Assembly (NCBI RefSeq): GCF_009806575.1
Contig: NZ_CP047096.1
Coordinates: 62,001 to 126,000, forward strand
Direction of reading: 5' to 3'
Origin: Rossellomorea marisflavi
Lineage (GTDB): Bacteria > Bacillota > Bacilli > Bacillales > Bacillaceae_B
DNA: 64,000 nt
Under the pieces are notes generated by a model that ran no database searches, had not been told where the DNA came from, and saw only the letters and a program-made list of their open reading frames with translations. A program made the position numbers and the translations under genes. Position 1 is the stretch's first letter. Every line of letters starts with the position of its first letter. Of the stretch, positions 8,034-17,125 are shown in pieces.

Positions 8034-8921
8034 ATGAATATGCAACCAGCTAATTTTGGTAAGAAAATTAAAGATACACGTAAGTCCTTAGGTCTAACCC
8101 AAAAAGAGCTCTGTGATCGTGTCTGTACTCAGGGGTACCTCAGTAGGTTAGAAAAAGGAGAATATGCCCCTACATTGCCAGTTTATTTTGGATTATGTAA
8201 GAAGCTAGGTGTAGATCCTGAATCCTTCTATAAGTCTTCAGAAATGATGGAGCAGGATGACTATGTTAAAGAGGTTATTTTTGAGATTAGAAAGGCAGCA
8301 TCTAAAAGGGATTACCACTTCATTTTAAAAAATGTAAATATTGAATTGTCTAATCCTGCGTTCCAAGGTAATAAGGAAAGACAATTTTTATTATGGCATT
8401 TAGGAGTAGGAAAATATTATTTACAAAAGGACTTTGAAGGTGCAATAAATACGCTAGATGAAGCTTTAACTCTTTCCAACAGGAGATCTGGAATCATTTA
8501 TGACTATTATCTAGAAGTTCTACTTAGTAAAGCAATTATATATAGTGACGAAAAAAAATATACCGATGCTCTAATGATCTATACAGAGGTGGAACGCTCT
8601 ATTAATAGTCACATGGAGGTTGATGACTCTAAATTTATAGTAAGGTTTTATTACAATTATGCCAGATTAACCAATATGCTTAAAGATTTTACCCATACAA
8701 TCTCATTAGTGAATAAAGGTATAGAGTTATGTTTAGATAATGAATTCATCTATCTTCTTGGAGATCTCCATTATTTAAAGGGTATAAACTTCTATGACAT
8801 GGATTCATACGAGGATGCCCACATTTCTTTCCAGAATGCCTTTTACAGCTATAGTTTAATAAATCATGAGGTTTTAGTCGAACGGTCTTTAAATGCCCTT
8901 AAAGAGACACAGGAGAAATAA
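8034..8921 (+). CDS. RRNPP-family peptide-responsive regulator (PlcR/NprR-like)
   Basis: 295 residues: an N-terminal XRE-type helix-turn-helix (about 8-65, with GLTQKELCDRVCTQGYLSRLEKG) followed by about 230 residues of TPR-like helices (hydrophobic, Tyr-rich repeats such as FEGAINTLDEAL and YTDALMIYTEVE). This is the PlcR/NprR/AimR layout, in which the TPR domain binds a re-imported peptide and controls DNA binding. The divergent pre-peptide gene (7779-7919) is its obvious partner. GGAGTGATCA precedes the ATG. A small inverted repeat TCTCC-CATT-GGAGA just upstream (about 8008-8022) could be an autoregulatory site. Likely role: density-dependent control of plasmid functions; target genes are unknown. 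Confidence 0.85.
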   Translation: MNMQPANFGKKIKDTRKSLGLTQKELCDRVCTQGYLSRLEKGEYAPTLPVYFGLCKKLGVDPESFYKSSEMMEQDDYVKEVIFEIRKAASKRDYHFILKNVNIELSNPAFQGNKERQFLLWHLGVGKYYLQKDFEGAINTLDEALTLSNRRSGIIYDYYLEVLLSKAIIYSDEKKYTDALMIYTEVERSINSHMEVDDSKFIVRFYYNYARLTNMLKDFTHTISLVNKGIELCLDNEFIYLLGDLHYLKGINFYDMDSYEDAHISFQNAFYSYSLINHEVLVERSLNALKETQEK

Positions 8922-8922
8922 A

Positions 8923-8962
8923 AAAAGATATTGCCCCACATTTGTGGAAGCAATATCTTTTT
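8923..8962. terminator. Bidirectional terminator between convergent genes
   Basis: AAAAGATATTGC / GCAATATCTTTT stem with an inner CCACATTTGTGG hairpin, flanked by A- and T-runs. It ends both the regulator gene (plus) and the PP-loop gene (minus). Confidence 0.85.
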
Positions 8963-8966
8963 AAAA

Positions 8967-10028
8967 TCATGATGCAACTGTTCTTGAATACTTCTTCTTT
9001 ATTAAGTCACTCCAGGACTCTATCCATGTTTCAAGATGTTCCTGATATTCGTTCTTTAATCGTTTATAATCCTCGGGATAAGCTTCTCTTAAAGGTATCC
9101 GCTTGTAGTGAAAGTATGGAATATTTGTTAATGCTTTTTTCCCTTCAGCTAACACGCGCCTTAACTCTTCATCAAAGTAACAAGCCTTAAGAAAAGACAA
9201 GCCCTCATCACGAATTATTTCACCCCAATCCATTCCTATCTCCCTGTTATCACAGTTAAATGGACATAAGTAACATCGTGATCTTTTCATTGGAAACTTG
9301 TTTTCCTGAAGAAACTGAATACTTTCATCCGTAGTAAGCCCCATTTCCACTAGAGGATAGGACAGATACATGTATTTGAATTGAGGAGATTTGTAAGTGT
9401 TTATCCTTCTAATTTCATCATATGAAAAACCTATATCGATAATAAAGGCAACATCTTTCGGCATCCGCTTATTTGGATCTAAACCAATAGACTCCATAAC
9501 CCATTTCCGTGCAGCTTGCTTAACAGGGACAATTTTAAAGTCAATCGTACACTGTCTCTTGGTTAAACCAGCAGGAACTTCTTGGCCGGTTAAAGGATCC
9601 AATTTACTGAAATAAGTAACCATTTGATACCTCTGGTAATCCGTCTGAAGATAGCGGAATAACATTTCTTCTAAGCCCCCTTTCATACTCTTATGATGAG
9701 TACAGAGAAACGGGGTTGTATCCTTAAATTGTTCTTTTCTTTGTTTCCACCAGGCAACCTGTTCATGAATAAAATCGGGTTCAGCACCGGTATCTGAAAA
9801 GATGACTAAATCATATTTATAATCCAATTCACCCTTTAAATGGGAATCATACAAATGAGCAGACTGCGTTCCGCCACCAAAGGATAAAACGTGATAAATC
9901 CTTTCTTTCCCTTCTCTCTTGAGTTCATTTATAATTTCTTCTTTGGACTTAAAGACTCCATTCCTATATTTAAGATGCTCGCGGAAATTTTTCTCATCTT
10001 CAAATAAGGTTAATTGCTCCAATGACAT
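8967..10028 (-). CDS. PP-loop ATPase, PAPS-reductase-like, with clamp-binding-like N-terminus
   Basis: 353 residues from the ATG reading MSLEQLTLFEDEKNF, eight bases after GGGGAG; an ATG six bases earlier is an alternative. The PP-loop SFGGGTQS at about residue 48-55 is the ATP-binding signature of the adenine-nucleotide alpha-hydrolase superfamily (PAPS reductase, DndC and relatives). Cysteines in KRQCTIDFK and RCYLCPFNC could bind a metal or cluster, as in DndC-like proteins. No dnd or sulfur-metabolism genes are nearby, so the substrate is unknown. QLTLF at the N-terminus matches the bacterial sliding-clamp-binding consensus. Last gene of the A2-led operon. Confidence 0.75.
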   Translation of the reverse strand: MSLEQLTLFEDEKNFREHLKYRNGVFKSKEEIINELKREGKERIYHVLSFGGGTQSAHLYDSHLKGELDYKYDLVIFSDTGAEPDFIHEQVAWWKQRKEQFKDTTPFLCTHHKSMKGGLEEMLFRYLQTDYQRYQMVTYFSKLDPLTGQEVPAGLTKRQCTIDFKIVPVKQAARKWVMESIGLDPNKRMPKDVAFIIDIGFSYDEIRRINTYKSPQFKYMYLSYPLVEMGLTTDESIQFLQENKFPMKRSRCYLCPFNCDNREIGMDWGEIIRDEGLSFLKACYFDEELRRVLAEGKKALTNIPYFHYKRIPLREAYPEDYKRLKNEYQEHLETWIESWSDLIKKKYSRTVAS

Positions 10029-10053
10029 ATTCATGTCTCCCCTCAAAATAAAA

Positions 10054-10094
10054 ACCACTAAGAAATTGATGCTTTCGCATAAACTCTTAGTGGT
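10054..10094 (-). terminator. Intercistronic terminator
   Basis: ACCACTAAGA / TCTTAGTGGT stem with an inner ATGC-TTTC-GCAT hairpin; on the minus strand TTTTTATTTT follows. It lies between the 308-residue gene and the PP-loop gene, inside the operon. Confidence 0.75.
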
Positions 10095-10112
10095 AGCTCT
10101 TATGAATTTTTA

Positions 10113-11039
10113 TTAATTTGCTCTCTGTAACGAATACCGTATAAGTTGGCTTTCATACATAGTCCTAATCCGCCGATCGACGTCCAACCTCATGACTGTA
10201 AACTCAGTTTCAATATCATGGATGGTCTTAAATTTTTCTACGTCCTTCTCTTTTATCCAACCCTTCATGATATTCTGTTTTAATAATTTTGCATCAGGTT
10301 GAGAATATTGGATTAAAAAGTCTGCTCCAAGTTTTTTATATATCTCCTCAGAATCATAGGTTGGTTTATTAAATCTCAAACTTACCGATCCATATTTATG
10401 TTTTAGAAGTCGCTTTAAATCCTTCTTTACCTTTTCATCCGTTTCTATGGCCAAAGTCTGTATAATGCTACATTTCATCATTTCGTTTTTTAATTCTTCA
10501 TACTGACTGTCATACATTTCTGCCTTTGGTAGCACCGCATTTAAGCTAGTTGCTAACTCCTCCATCCCTAGTCTTGTGTATTTATTTAGATTAGGTTTAA
10601 TTAACTCTTTTCCCGCCTTATTAAAAGCTGGGGCGCAAAAGAAACTAACTGGATTTTGGTAAGGTTTAACTAGCTCTAAAAGTTCGTTATTATCTTTTAT
10701 TTTTTCATATTTAACTTCTGCCATATCTACAAAGAGTTGTCCAAAATGATCATAAAGAAACTCATTAAGACTTAGATAATCTGTAGTTCCAGTTTTTTTG
10801 GTGGTAAACTTACAGACCAAATTGTGTTCCTCAAGTTCATGACGTTTATTTTCAGAGGTTTCGAGATGATAACGAAATTGTTTTTTAATCATATCTATAT
10901 TTCCTTTTAAAGTCTTCAGCTTAAGGTAGTGTTTAAGACGAATAAACTCCTCCATGATTAATGCTGCGTATCCTGGCTTATCTTCAAAAAGGTCTAATTG
11001 CACATTAGATAATTTACTATAATCTAACATGTCTTTCAT
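10113..11039 (-). CDS. Hypothetical protein with clamp-binding-like motif
   Basis: 308 residues, unrecognised, mostly helical, Lys/Glu-rich. Near the N-terminus it reads NVQLDLFEDKPG; QLDLF is a near-perfect bacterial sliding-clamp-binding pentapeptide. The rest is charged, with few cysteines. GGAGTG lies ahead of the ATG. The plasmid encodes its own clamp (dnaN at 49858-50988), so this may be a replication or repair accessory protein; that is inference from the motif only. Confidence 0.6.
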   Translation of the reverse strand: MKDMLDYSKLSNVQLDLFEDKPGYAALIMEEFIRLKHYLKLKTLKGNIDMIKKQFRYHLETSENKRHELEEHNLVCKFTTKKTGTTDYLSLNEFLYDHFGQLFVDMAEVKYEKIKDNNELLELVKPYQNPVSFFCAPAFNKAGKELIKPNLNKYTRLGMEELATSLNAVLPKAEMYDSQYEELKNEMMKCSIIQTLAIETDEKVKKDLKRLLKHKYGSVSLRFNKPTYDSEEIYKKLGADFLIQYSQPDAKLLKQNIMKGWIKEKDVEKFKTIHDIETEFTVMRLDVDRRIRTMYESQLIRYSLQRAN

Positions 11040-11053
11040 AAAACACTCCTACT

Positions 11054-11078
11054 ACTCCCTTTATCTAGCTAAGGGAGT
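11054..11078 (-). other. Hairpin just upstream of the 308-residue gene
   Basis: Stem ACTCCCTT / AAGGGAGT with a nine-base loop, ending about 15 bases before the start codon. There is no U-tract, so it is more likely to affect mRNA stability or access to the ribosome site than to terminate. Confidence 0.4.
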
Positions 11079-11110
11079 GGATTCTTTCCCTGCTAGAAGG
11101 GGGTGAACTT

Positions 11111-11344
11111 TTAATTGACGTTTCTCTTATAATATTTTTTAAGCCAATCATGTTCGTAAGGATTGTCTATAAATGAGAGTTTTCCTTTCCTAAAGATCAA
11201 CTCTACATTTCCAGACTCATTCAAAATGTGTATGGCCATCATATTTTTGTTTTCTTCTACGTAAGTAGACAGTTCTTTTTTATCGATAAGATCCTTTTCC
11301 CTAACGGAAGAATCCTCGTTTACACAATAAGCTTGATATGGCAT
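11111..11344 (-). CDS. Small hypothetical protein (77 residues)
   Basis: Unrecognised. GGGAGAG lies nine bases before the ATG. Acidic, single-domain size. Part of the A2-led operon of small unknowns. Confidence 0.6.
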   Translation of the reverse strand: MPYQAYCVNEDSSVREKDLIDKKELSTYVEENKNMMAIHILNESGNVELIFRKGKLSFIDNPYEHDWLKKYYKRNVN

Positions 11345-11374
11345 CTTATCGCTCTCCCTGGAGTTTATTTAATT

Positions 11375-11605
11375 TCATGACAAAGCTGGCTGTTTATCCA
11401 GAAAGACATCGAGGACTTTAACTAACCCGTTTTTAATACTTACCTTTATTAAGACTGGAAGACCGTTTGATATCCCAACCTGCAGTCGGTAGATAAACCC
11501 TTGCTTGGGATTAAAAGCTAGGTATTCTCCATCTTTCTTTAGGGAATGAAGTAGCCTCTGTTTATTTGATGGGGCTGCATAGAACATTTCAAATCGATTA
11601 AGCAA
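11375..11605 (-). CDS. Small hypothetical protein (76 residues)
   Basis: Probable TTG start: AGAGGG lies eight bases upstream and the frame overlaps the end of the preceding gene by eight bases. Unrecognised; contains an aromatic FRYLQVG-like strand pattern (actual text GFIYRLQVG). Confidence 0.55.
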   Translation of the reverse strand: MLNRFEMFYAAPSNKQRLLHSLKKDGEYLAFNPKQGFIYRLQVGISNGLPVLIKVSIKNGLVKVLDVFLDKQPALS

Positions 11606-12026
11606 ATATATTACCCTCTTTCGACCGGTTTAGTTTTTGATGTACCTTCACAATAAGTTCTCGAGCATCTGGAAAGATGCTTTTTATATAATCCGTCGCA
11701 TGATATTCATCAACAGTCGAGCAAGTGTACTTTTTAGAGCTCCAGTCACCTGACTCATAGGTTTTAAAGTTAACTTCGAATAGCCATTTTTGAGGATTTA
11801 CTTCTCCGTCATAAACTTCTTGATGTGGGAGAATGCTCGTAACTAGTGGTGTCTTTATATATACCGGAGGTTGTGGTCCATTCCCATTTACAATTATGTA
11901 AGCTGGATGGCCCAACATTAGGTAAAATACAAAGATATGACCTTCTGCTATTACCTCACCATTCTTAGACACGCAGGTATTTGTAACTTTAAACTGATGG
12001 TCATTTGTAAAGAAATCAAACGTCAT
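11598..12026 (-). CDS. Hypothetical protein (142 residues)
   Basis: Unrecognised. Start overlaps the previous stop by four bases (ATGA), which shows operon coupling. Beta-rich and aromatic; no membrane segment. Confidence 0.65.
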   Translation of the reverse strand: MTFDFFTNDHQFKVTNTCVSKNGEVIAEGHIFVFYLMLGHPAYIIVNGNGPQPPVYIKTPLVTSILPHQEVYDGEVNPQKWLFEVNFKTYESGDWSSKKYTCSTVDEYHATDYIKSIFPDARELIVKVHQKLNRSKEGNIFA

Positions 12027-12556
12027 CCCGCTACACCTTCCCCATAAGAAAAGAGATTGAAGTCCTCAGGTTGCAATTCACTCCTGACGGATTCAATCTC
12101 TCTTAGTAACACTGGTAATTTGCTTGCTTTACCTTTAATTCGTAATTGAATGTTTACCGAGTGATCAGGTAAACAAATAATCCCCACTTTTCCTTTAGAA
12201 AATATCCCCCTCATACCGCCTGGTTCTAAGGAAGGTCTTCTAAGGAAATCACTGATCCATACTGCTTGCGTTTTTTCAGGATGAATCATATCAAATTCGA
12301 CTGCTTGTATAGTTGGTTTAAATCCAGCCATACTCATTTCGAATAGGTACAATCCACCATCAATCAGGCCATCAAAGTGGATTCTATATCCGTACGCTTC
12401 TTGATGCTCTCCCTTAGGTCCAAATGGTTGAATCCTAAAGATATGGCCGTCAATACTCCATTCATACCCACCCTTTACTGGACGAAAATGAAGACCTCTT
12501 AAAGCACTCTCGAGTTCACGTGGATGAACAGCAGCAAATGTAGTTAATTTAAACAT
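12023..12556 (-). CDS. Hypothetical protein (177 residues)
   Basis: Unrecognised. Starts at the ATG reading MFKLTTFAAVHPREL, which overlaps the stop of an 18-codon leader frame (12549-12605). Mixed alpha/beta, soluble. First large gene behind leader A2. Confidence 0.65.
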   Translation of the reverse strand: MFKLTTFAAVHPRELESALRGLHFRPVKGGYEWSIDGHIFRIQPFGPKGEHQEAYGYRIHFDGLIDGGLYLFEMSMAGFKPTIQAVEFDMIHPEKTQAVWISDFLRRPSLEPGGMRGIFSKGKVGIICLPDHSVNIQLRIKGKASKLPVLLREIESVRSELQPEDFNLFSYGEGVAG

Positions 12557-12605
12557 ACAAACCGCTCCCATCCACGCACATACAATTAATTCTTTCTTTC
12601 CTCAT
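12549..12605 (-). CDS. Leader peptide frame (18 residues) coupled to the next gene
   Basis: Frame MRKERINCMCVDGSGLYV begins at an ATG preceded by AAAGGGTGCTTTGAC, the same start region seen behind leaders A1 and A4, and its stop overlaps the start of the 177-residue gene. Likely a translational coupling peptide; a direct function is not visible. Confidence 0.4.
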   Translation of the reverse strand: MRKERINCMCVDGSGLYV

Positions 12606-12654
12606 GTCAAAGCACCCTTTCCAAAATGGATTAAGAATTACCCTTCTTAAAACA

Positions 12655-12765
12655 CAAAAAAAGCCTTTGAGCAGAGGCATATACTTAAAAAAGTATGTAC
12701 CAGGCCCAAAGGCTTTCGTGTGTGTTTAATTAACCTGCTGACCGAAGTGGTCGCTGAAAAATAAA
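12655..12765 (-). promoter_or_regulatory. Leader element A2: conserved stem plus intrinsic terminator
   Basis: Minus strand: GCGACC-ACUUC-GGUCAGCAGGUUAA (12733-12754), then a terminator with 5' arm GCCUUUGGGCC and 3' arm CUCAAAGGC followed by seven U. Same order as A1, A3, A4 and A5; the base-paired arms differ while GC(A/G)AC, AGC, GGUUA and CUUUGG persist. Confidence 0.75.
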
Positions 12766-12785
12766 AGGTAAATTCTTATATTTTC

Positions 12786-12814
12786 AGTATACTATTCGTC
12801 ATACTCGGTTTCAA
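12786..12814 (-). promoter_or_regulatory. Sigma-A promoter of leader A2
   Basis: Minus strand TTGAAA, 17 bases, TATACT. Transcript start about 20 bases before the conserved leader. Confidence 0.75.
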
Positions 12815-12824
12815 CACTTTATCC

Positions 12825-13136
12825 CTATTCTTCAAGCTTTTCAATACCTATATCGAATAGATTCGATTCATTTCTTAATTCTTTTACTTTGCTGCAACTA
12901 ATAGGAAATTCAACTCTAAATTTTTTATCGGATATAACCCGTTTAGCAACATCTTTGGGTAATTCAAATAAAGAAACTTCTCTAGAATCGTACTCCAACG
13001 GATCTACTGATTGAGACTCTCTGTCTTTAATTTCAGCGGATGTGTATTCAATAATACATGCCAATTCTAAAGCGGTTTCGTGATCTAGATAATGGTAACT
13101 TTTCCTGAAAATATAGTTTTTACTTTTAAATGCCAT
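12825..13136 (-). CDS. Hypothetical protein (103 residues)
   Basis: Starts at the ATG reading MAFKSKNYIFRKSYHY with AAAGGCG upstream; an ATG 36 bases earlier has no ribosome site. Acidic C-terminal half. Unrecognised. It ends only 11 bases before the A2 promoter. Confidence 0.5.
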   Translation of the reverse strand: MAFKSKNYIFRKSYHYLDHETALELACIIEYTSAEIKDRESQSVDPLEYDSREVSLFELPKDVAKRVISDKKFRVEFPISCSKVKELRNESNLFDIGIEKLEE

Positions 13137-13189
13137 AGGTTGATCGCCTTTCATAATTGGCTTGTGATTACGAGCAGTTGAGAACACTT

Positions 13190-13455
13190 ATAAAACCCCC
13201 ACTTTAAATATAATTACCTTAACTATACTTGACATATATGGGGGGACTGTTAAATCCCATAATAATTCTCTAATATATAAAAAGCTTTTAATCTTACCAA
13301 TATAACAGAATGTATTATCATTCATTATAGACTTTTTTTGCAATTTATAAAGATTAAGAAGTTACCATATACCTCAATCTATATATACCCAAATGTCTAA
13401 CCGTTACACACTTGAATCCAATTGTTCAGACACTTAGAATACGAGTGGCTCCAAA
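13190..13455. other. Intergenic region, no gene seen
   Basis: AT-rich spacer between two minus-strand genes. It holds a GGGGGG/CCCCC pair of runs about 37 bases apart (13196-13245) that could pair, but I cannot support a specific function. Confidence 0.3.
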
Positions 13456-13968
13456 TTAACTTAGATAAGTATTCTTCTCATTAATCAATAGTTTTATGCC
13501 AGCAGCTTCATATCGAGCGGCTATACTGCTTGTATCCCAAGAAGAGGGCATTACTCTACTAGACAATAAATCATGCTCCTCTTTTGTTACTGTAGCCGTC
13601 CATAAATACATGTTAAGTATCTCTTCCACAAACTTCTGATTAAGCGTCCCTTCTTTAGCCCTAGACTCACAAACATCTTGAATATATTGTTTTTTAGGAA
13701 CAAGATGTTCATACTCTAACCCTTTAAAATCTTTCACTTTTAATTTGTCTAAGGCCCGGTTTGTAATATAGTCTGTTGTATATAACTTATTCTTATATCC
13801 CCTGGGTAGATTTTGTGTGGCTAAGTAAATATGAAGATTAGTTAAAAATTTACGTTGACCTTCATTAATCCCTTTCATGTATAAATGATCTTCATACTTT
13901 AATGAAATTAAGAATTCGAAATATTTTCCGGCCAAAATTTTAATAATATTTTCTCTTGTTTCAATCAT
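13456..13968 (-). CDS. Hypothetical protein with HNH-like core
   Basis: 170 residues; GGGAGAAC lies before the ATG. The stretch YEHLVPKKQYI followed later by ATVTKEEHDLLS recalls the EH(V/L)xP...T-x-E-E/D-L pattern of small HNH/ColE7-like proteins, but the full metal site is not clear. Monocistronic by spacing. Function uncertain. Confidence 0.5.
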   Translation of the reverse strand: MIETRENIIKILAGKYFEFLISLKYEDHLYMKGINEGQRKFLTNLHIYLATQNLPRGYKNKLYTTDYITNRALDKLKVKDFKGLEYEHLVPKKQYIQDVCESRAKEGTLNQKFVEEILNMYLWTATVTKEEHDLLSSRVMPSSWDTSSIAARYEAAGIKLLINEKNTYLS

Positions 13969-14070
13969 TACAGTTCTCCCTAATTAGTACTTTTATACCA
14001 TTTCTAAAATTACCATATATTTCATTTATTTGCTATAAAAATCTAAATCTATTTTTCGACAAAGTACTAG

Positions 14071-14349
14071 TTAAATATTTAAGGAGATCTCAAATTTCGG
14101 ATCAGTAGCACTCGATACCTCCATTCTCAACCGACCATTTTGAAATATCTTCATGTTACATTCCGTACCAGCAATTGGATCGGCACAAAAATAACAGCCA
14201 TCAATAGTGTGTATAATAGCGTATTTTTCATTAACATCATAAAATTTAACGCTTATTTCATCTGTTCCATGCACTGTTTGTACTCTTTCATAAACATGAA
14301 TCTCTTCTTTCCAAGGAAGATATTCAGCCTCATAGGATTTGTTAGTCAT
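14071..14349 (-). CDS. Hypothetical protein (92 residues)
   Basis: Unrecognised small soluble protein; AAGGGGAAG lies ahead of the ATG. Contains CYFCADP, but a single CxxC-like pair is too little to assign metal binding. Confidence 0.55.
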   Translation of the reverse strand: MTNKSYEAEYLPWKEEIHVYERVQTVHGTDEISVKFYDVNEKYAIIHTIDGCYFCADPIAGTECNMKIFQNGRLRMEVSSATDPKFEISLNI

Positions 14350-14429
14350 ACACTCTTCCCCTTAAAAATAATACTTCTCATATGAATATTAGCTTAAACT
14401 TCTTATAAATTTTACTAATTACTTCAAAA

Positions 14430-14453
14430 AAATACACCTCTTAAAGGTGTATT
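14430..14453 (-). terminator. Terminator of the surface-protein operon
   Basis: AAATACACCT / AAGGTGTATTT stem with a U-run on the minus strand, six bases after the stop of the CARDB gene's second fragment. Confidence 0.75.
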
Positions 14454-14459
14454 TGGAAT

Positions 14460-15668
14460 TTAGTATTTTCTATGGAGTTTAAATAAATCGTAAACATCCC
14501 CAATTATTTGTACAGTTACTTTATCGGTTTTAACAACACCATTCTGATAAACTACTTTAAATTCAAATGTAACTGGACCTGATTTAAGTGTAGTTCCTGG
14601 TTCTAGTAATGAAGGATCTTCATGTTCACCCTCATGCTTACCAGTATTAGTTGGTTTGATATTAATGGTAGGTGTGTAGCTCGAACCCTTTTCTTGCTTA
14701 GCATCCATTTTTACCGTCAGATTGCTTATAGGATACTTAGTAGTATGAGCGATCAAGATGAATTTTTCACCACTATAAAACTCACTTGGGTCATTTCCGC
14801 TTTCTAAATGTCTTTTTAACCATGTTGCCGTGTGGTTCACCTCACCGCGGATAGTTAACGGCTGCGCGTTGAATGAAATAGTAGCCTCTGCGTCATTGTA
14901 GCCATCATCTACTGTTCCTTTAAAGCTATATTTTCCAACTTCGGCTTTATCAATTACATAACAGATTTTTTGGCCAGATTTTACACCGGTTTGAGAATGG
15001 ACTTGCTTATAACCCGTAGATCGCTTATCCATTTCTATAGTAACCTTCAAAGGATCATTATCTTCATCTGTTGGGACTATACAAACATTGACCTTGTCCC
15101 CCTCATATACTTCTGCTGGAGTATATGATATTGTGATTTCCGGCTTAGTATTTACATGGATGTTTGTTGAAACTTTATTATCATCTTCGTTTGATTCCCT
15201 TATATCATCCTTACTATCAACAAATGCAGTAAATAATTGCTTCCCCGACTTGACCGGTGAAAAGTCAATATAGGTAGTTCGTTTAGATCCAGGAGCTAAC
15301 TTACCAACTGAAACTGTGCTTAAGGTGCTATTCCCCGATTCTAAGGACACCTGGTGCTCATTTACAGTGGTTTCCCCGGTGTTTTGATAAATCACCTTAG
15401 CAACATATTCCTCGCCTTTAGTGAGAAATTGAACCGGCTTTCTATCCTTGCTCAAAAGTTCAATGCTCTGTGCAGTTAAATTCGTATCCTGTATGGTAAA
15501 TGTCACTTTGGACGAATAGTTATCATCTTCATTGGATTCCTTGATGCGATCGTCGTAATCCGCAAAGGCATATACCTCGTATGAGCCTGGAGGTAAGTTT
15601 TTATAATCTTTACTAATCCATCGACTCCTTGTGTCCATGTAATCTATCGATTGGACATTCCCTTGCAT
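14460..15668 (-). pseudogene. CARDB-type surface protein, C-terminal fragment (frameshifted)
   Basis: 402 codons downstream of the frameshift at 15749-15752. The fragment carries CARDB-like beta repeats (NLPPGSYEVYAFADYDDRI, then KVIYQNTGETTVNEHQVSLE and DDIRESNEDDNKVSTNI) and an Ig/cadherin-like stretch (PAEVYEGDKVNVCIVPTDED). The frame continues the repeat interrupted at the end of the upstream fragment: reading one base earlier gives GDTVRVKGNIKADAPIETVN, which matches GEPVTVRGYVHSDTKIGNVN in the intact repeat. No LPxTG or membrane anchor. With the N-terminal part it would be an exported protein of about 880 residues. Confidence 0.8.
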
Positions 15669-15739
15669 CTTACCATTTAAGATATGAGTGTGGTTGACTG
15701 TTTCAATTGGGGCATCGGCTTTAATATTACCTTTAACCC

Positions 15740-17104
15740 TTACAGTATCCCCAATTCAAATTTGTACTGTTCTTGATTATCTACATTGTAAACTTTGGTC
15801 TCAGCCCCATAAAGGTTTCGCGGCTTGACCTTAAATGTAACTTCTTTTGAATAATTATCTGCTTTATTGGATTCCTTAATCTTGTTGTCGTAGTCCGCAT
15901 GCGCTTTTACTTTATAGGTACCTGGCATGAGATCAGTGTATGTCTTAGTTATAATACGAGTCGATCCGGTTTTGTCTGGATAATCAGCGGTTCTGATGTT
16001 TCCTTGAGACTTACCGTTAAGTAAATGAGTATGGTTTACATTACCTATTTTAGTATCACTATGTACGTACCCTCTAACGGTAACAGGTTCCCCATATTCA
16101 AATTCCGTTACATCTTTCCCATTCCTATCTTGGATGAGAGTATCTCCTCCATAAAGGTTTGGATAAGGTGGCACGTATTTTAGGACTGCTTGGTCCCCAC
16201 CGAACGTCCAGTACGTAGTATTGGCCCACTTCTTAGTGCCTCCATATGATACACCGTACCAAATGGCTGTGTCCGACTCATCGGCATCAATTCTTGTGTA
16301 GTAACTTCCTTCTTTGAAGTATAGGCTTGGTGTATCCTTAGCTGGTTGCCTTGGATAATCCCTTCGAAGTACAGGATAGTCATTCATTCGAAGTTTATTT
16401 GCATCTACCCCGCTTGTTAACCCAACCTTTCCTCCGTTGAATCCAACTTCATTAAAATCGAAAGGAACAATTAAGGGAGTATAAACAATTTGCTTATCTA
16501 CACGTTTGACCAGGTACATTGCCCATTGGGCCGGATCAAATTTTTCTTCAAATAAGTCATCCAAAGGAATATAGGCTGTAAAAGTGACATCATTGTATTC
16601 CATATTACAATCAAGATTGTTCTTATTAACAGCAGAGTTAGGACATCTATTGTATAATCCAGAACCTTGGCTGTTGTACTCGAGATCCTTAGTCGCATCC
16701 CAAGTTCCTTGCTTGGTTCCATAAATCTTGGTCGTATTACTTCCCACTTTTTTCAAGACAATGTGAGTAGATTGGTTGGAAGCTGTATGATGTTTATGGC
16801 CAGCTAGTACACTCCAGCCATAGAATCTTAGATACTTTTTATTCTCACCATCAAAATCTCCTGTAACAATTGAGTATCCATTTTTGTCAAATTTCTTACT
16901 ATAAACGTCATAAACAATCCTTTTTCCACTTGTCCAGCTACTCGACTTACTCCCCAATTGAGCTGTTCCATTATTCCAAGCGTTCTTTACACTAGATTCA
17001 ACAGAATAGGGGGAGTACGCCGCTTGCGTCTCAGACGTAAAAGCGGCCATACCTGTCAGAACCAGTGAAATAGTTAAAAACCATTTTACTATTCTTTTCT
17101 TCAT
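15740..17104 (-). pseudogene. CARDB-type surface protein, N-terminal fragment with signal peptide
   Basis: 454 codons, GGGGGAAGG before the ATG. Signal peptide MKKRIVKWFLTISLVLTGMA with a cleavage-like TQAAYS end, about 300 residues of a secreted beta-rich domain, then one CARDB-like repeat (VNHTHLLNGKSQGN...KVKAHADYDNKIKESNKADN). The frame stops in the middle of the next repeat (QYKFELGIL) after a run of four G on the coding strand, where five would restore the match. Lies behind the PEP-repeat gene and downstream of the Tad genes, so probably displayed or exported with that machinery. The break could be a real mutation, phase variation at the G-run, or a sequencing error. Confidence 0.8.
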
Positions 17105-17125
17105 GATCCTTCCCCCTCACATAGG

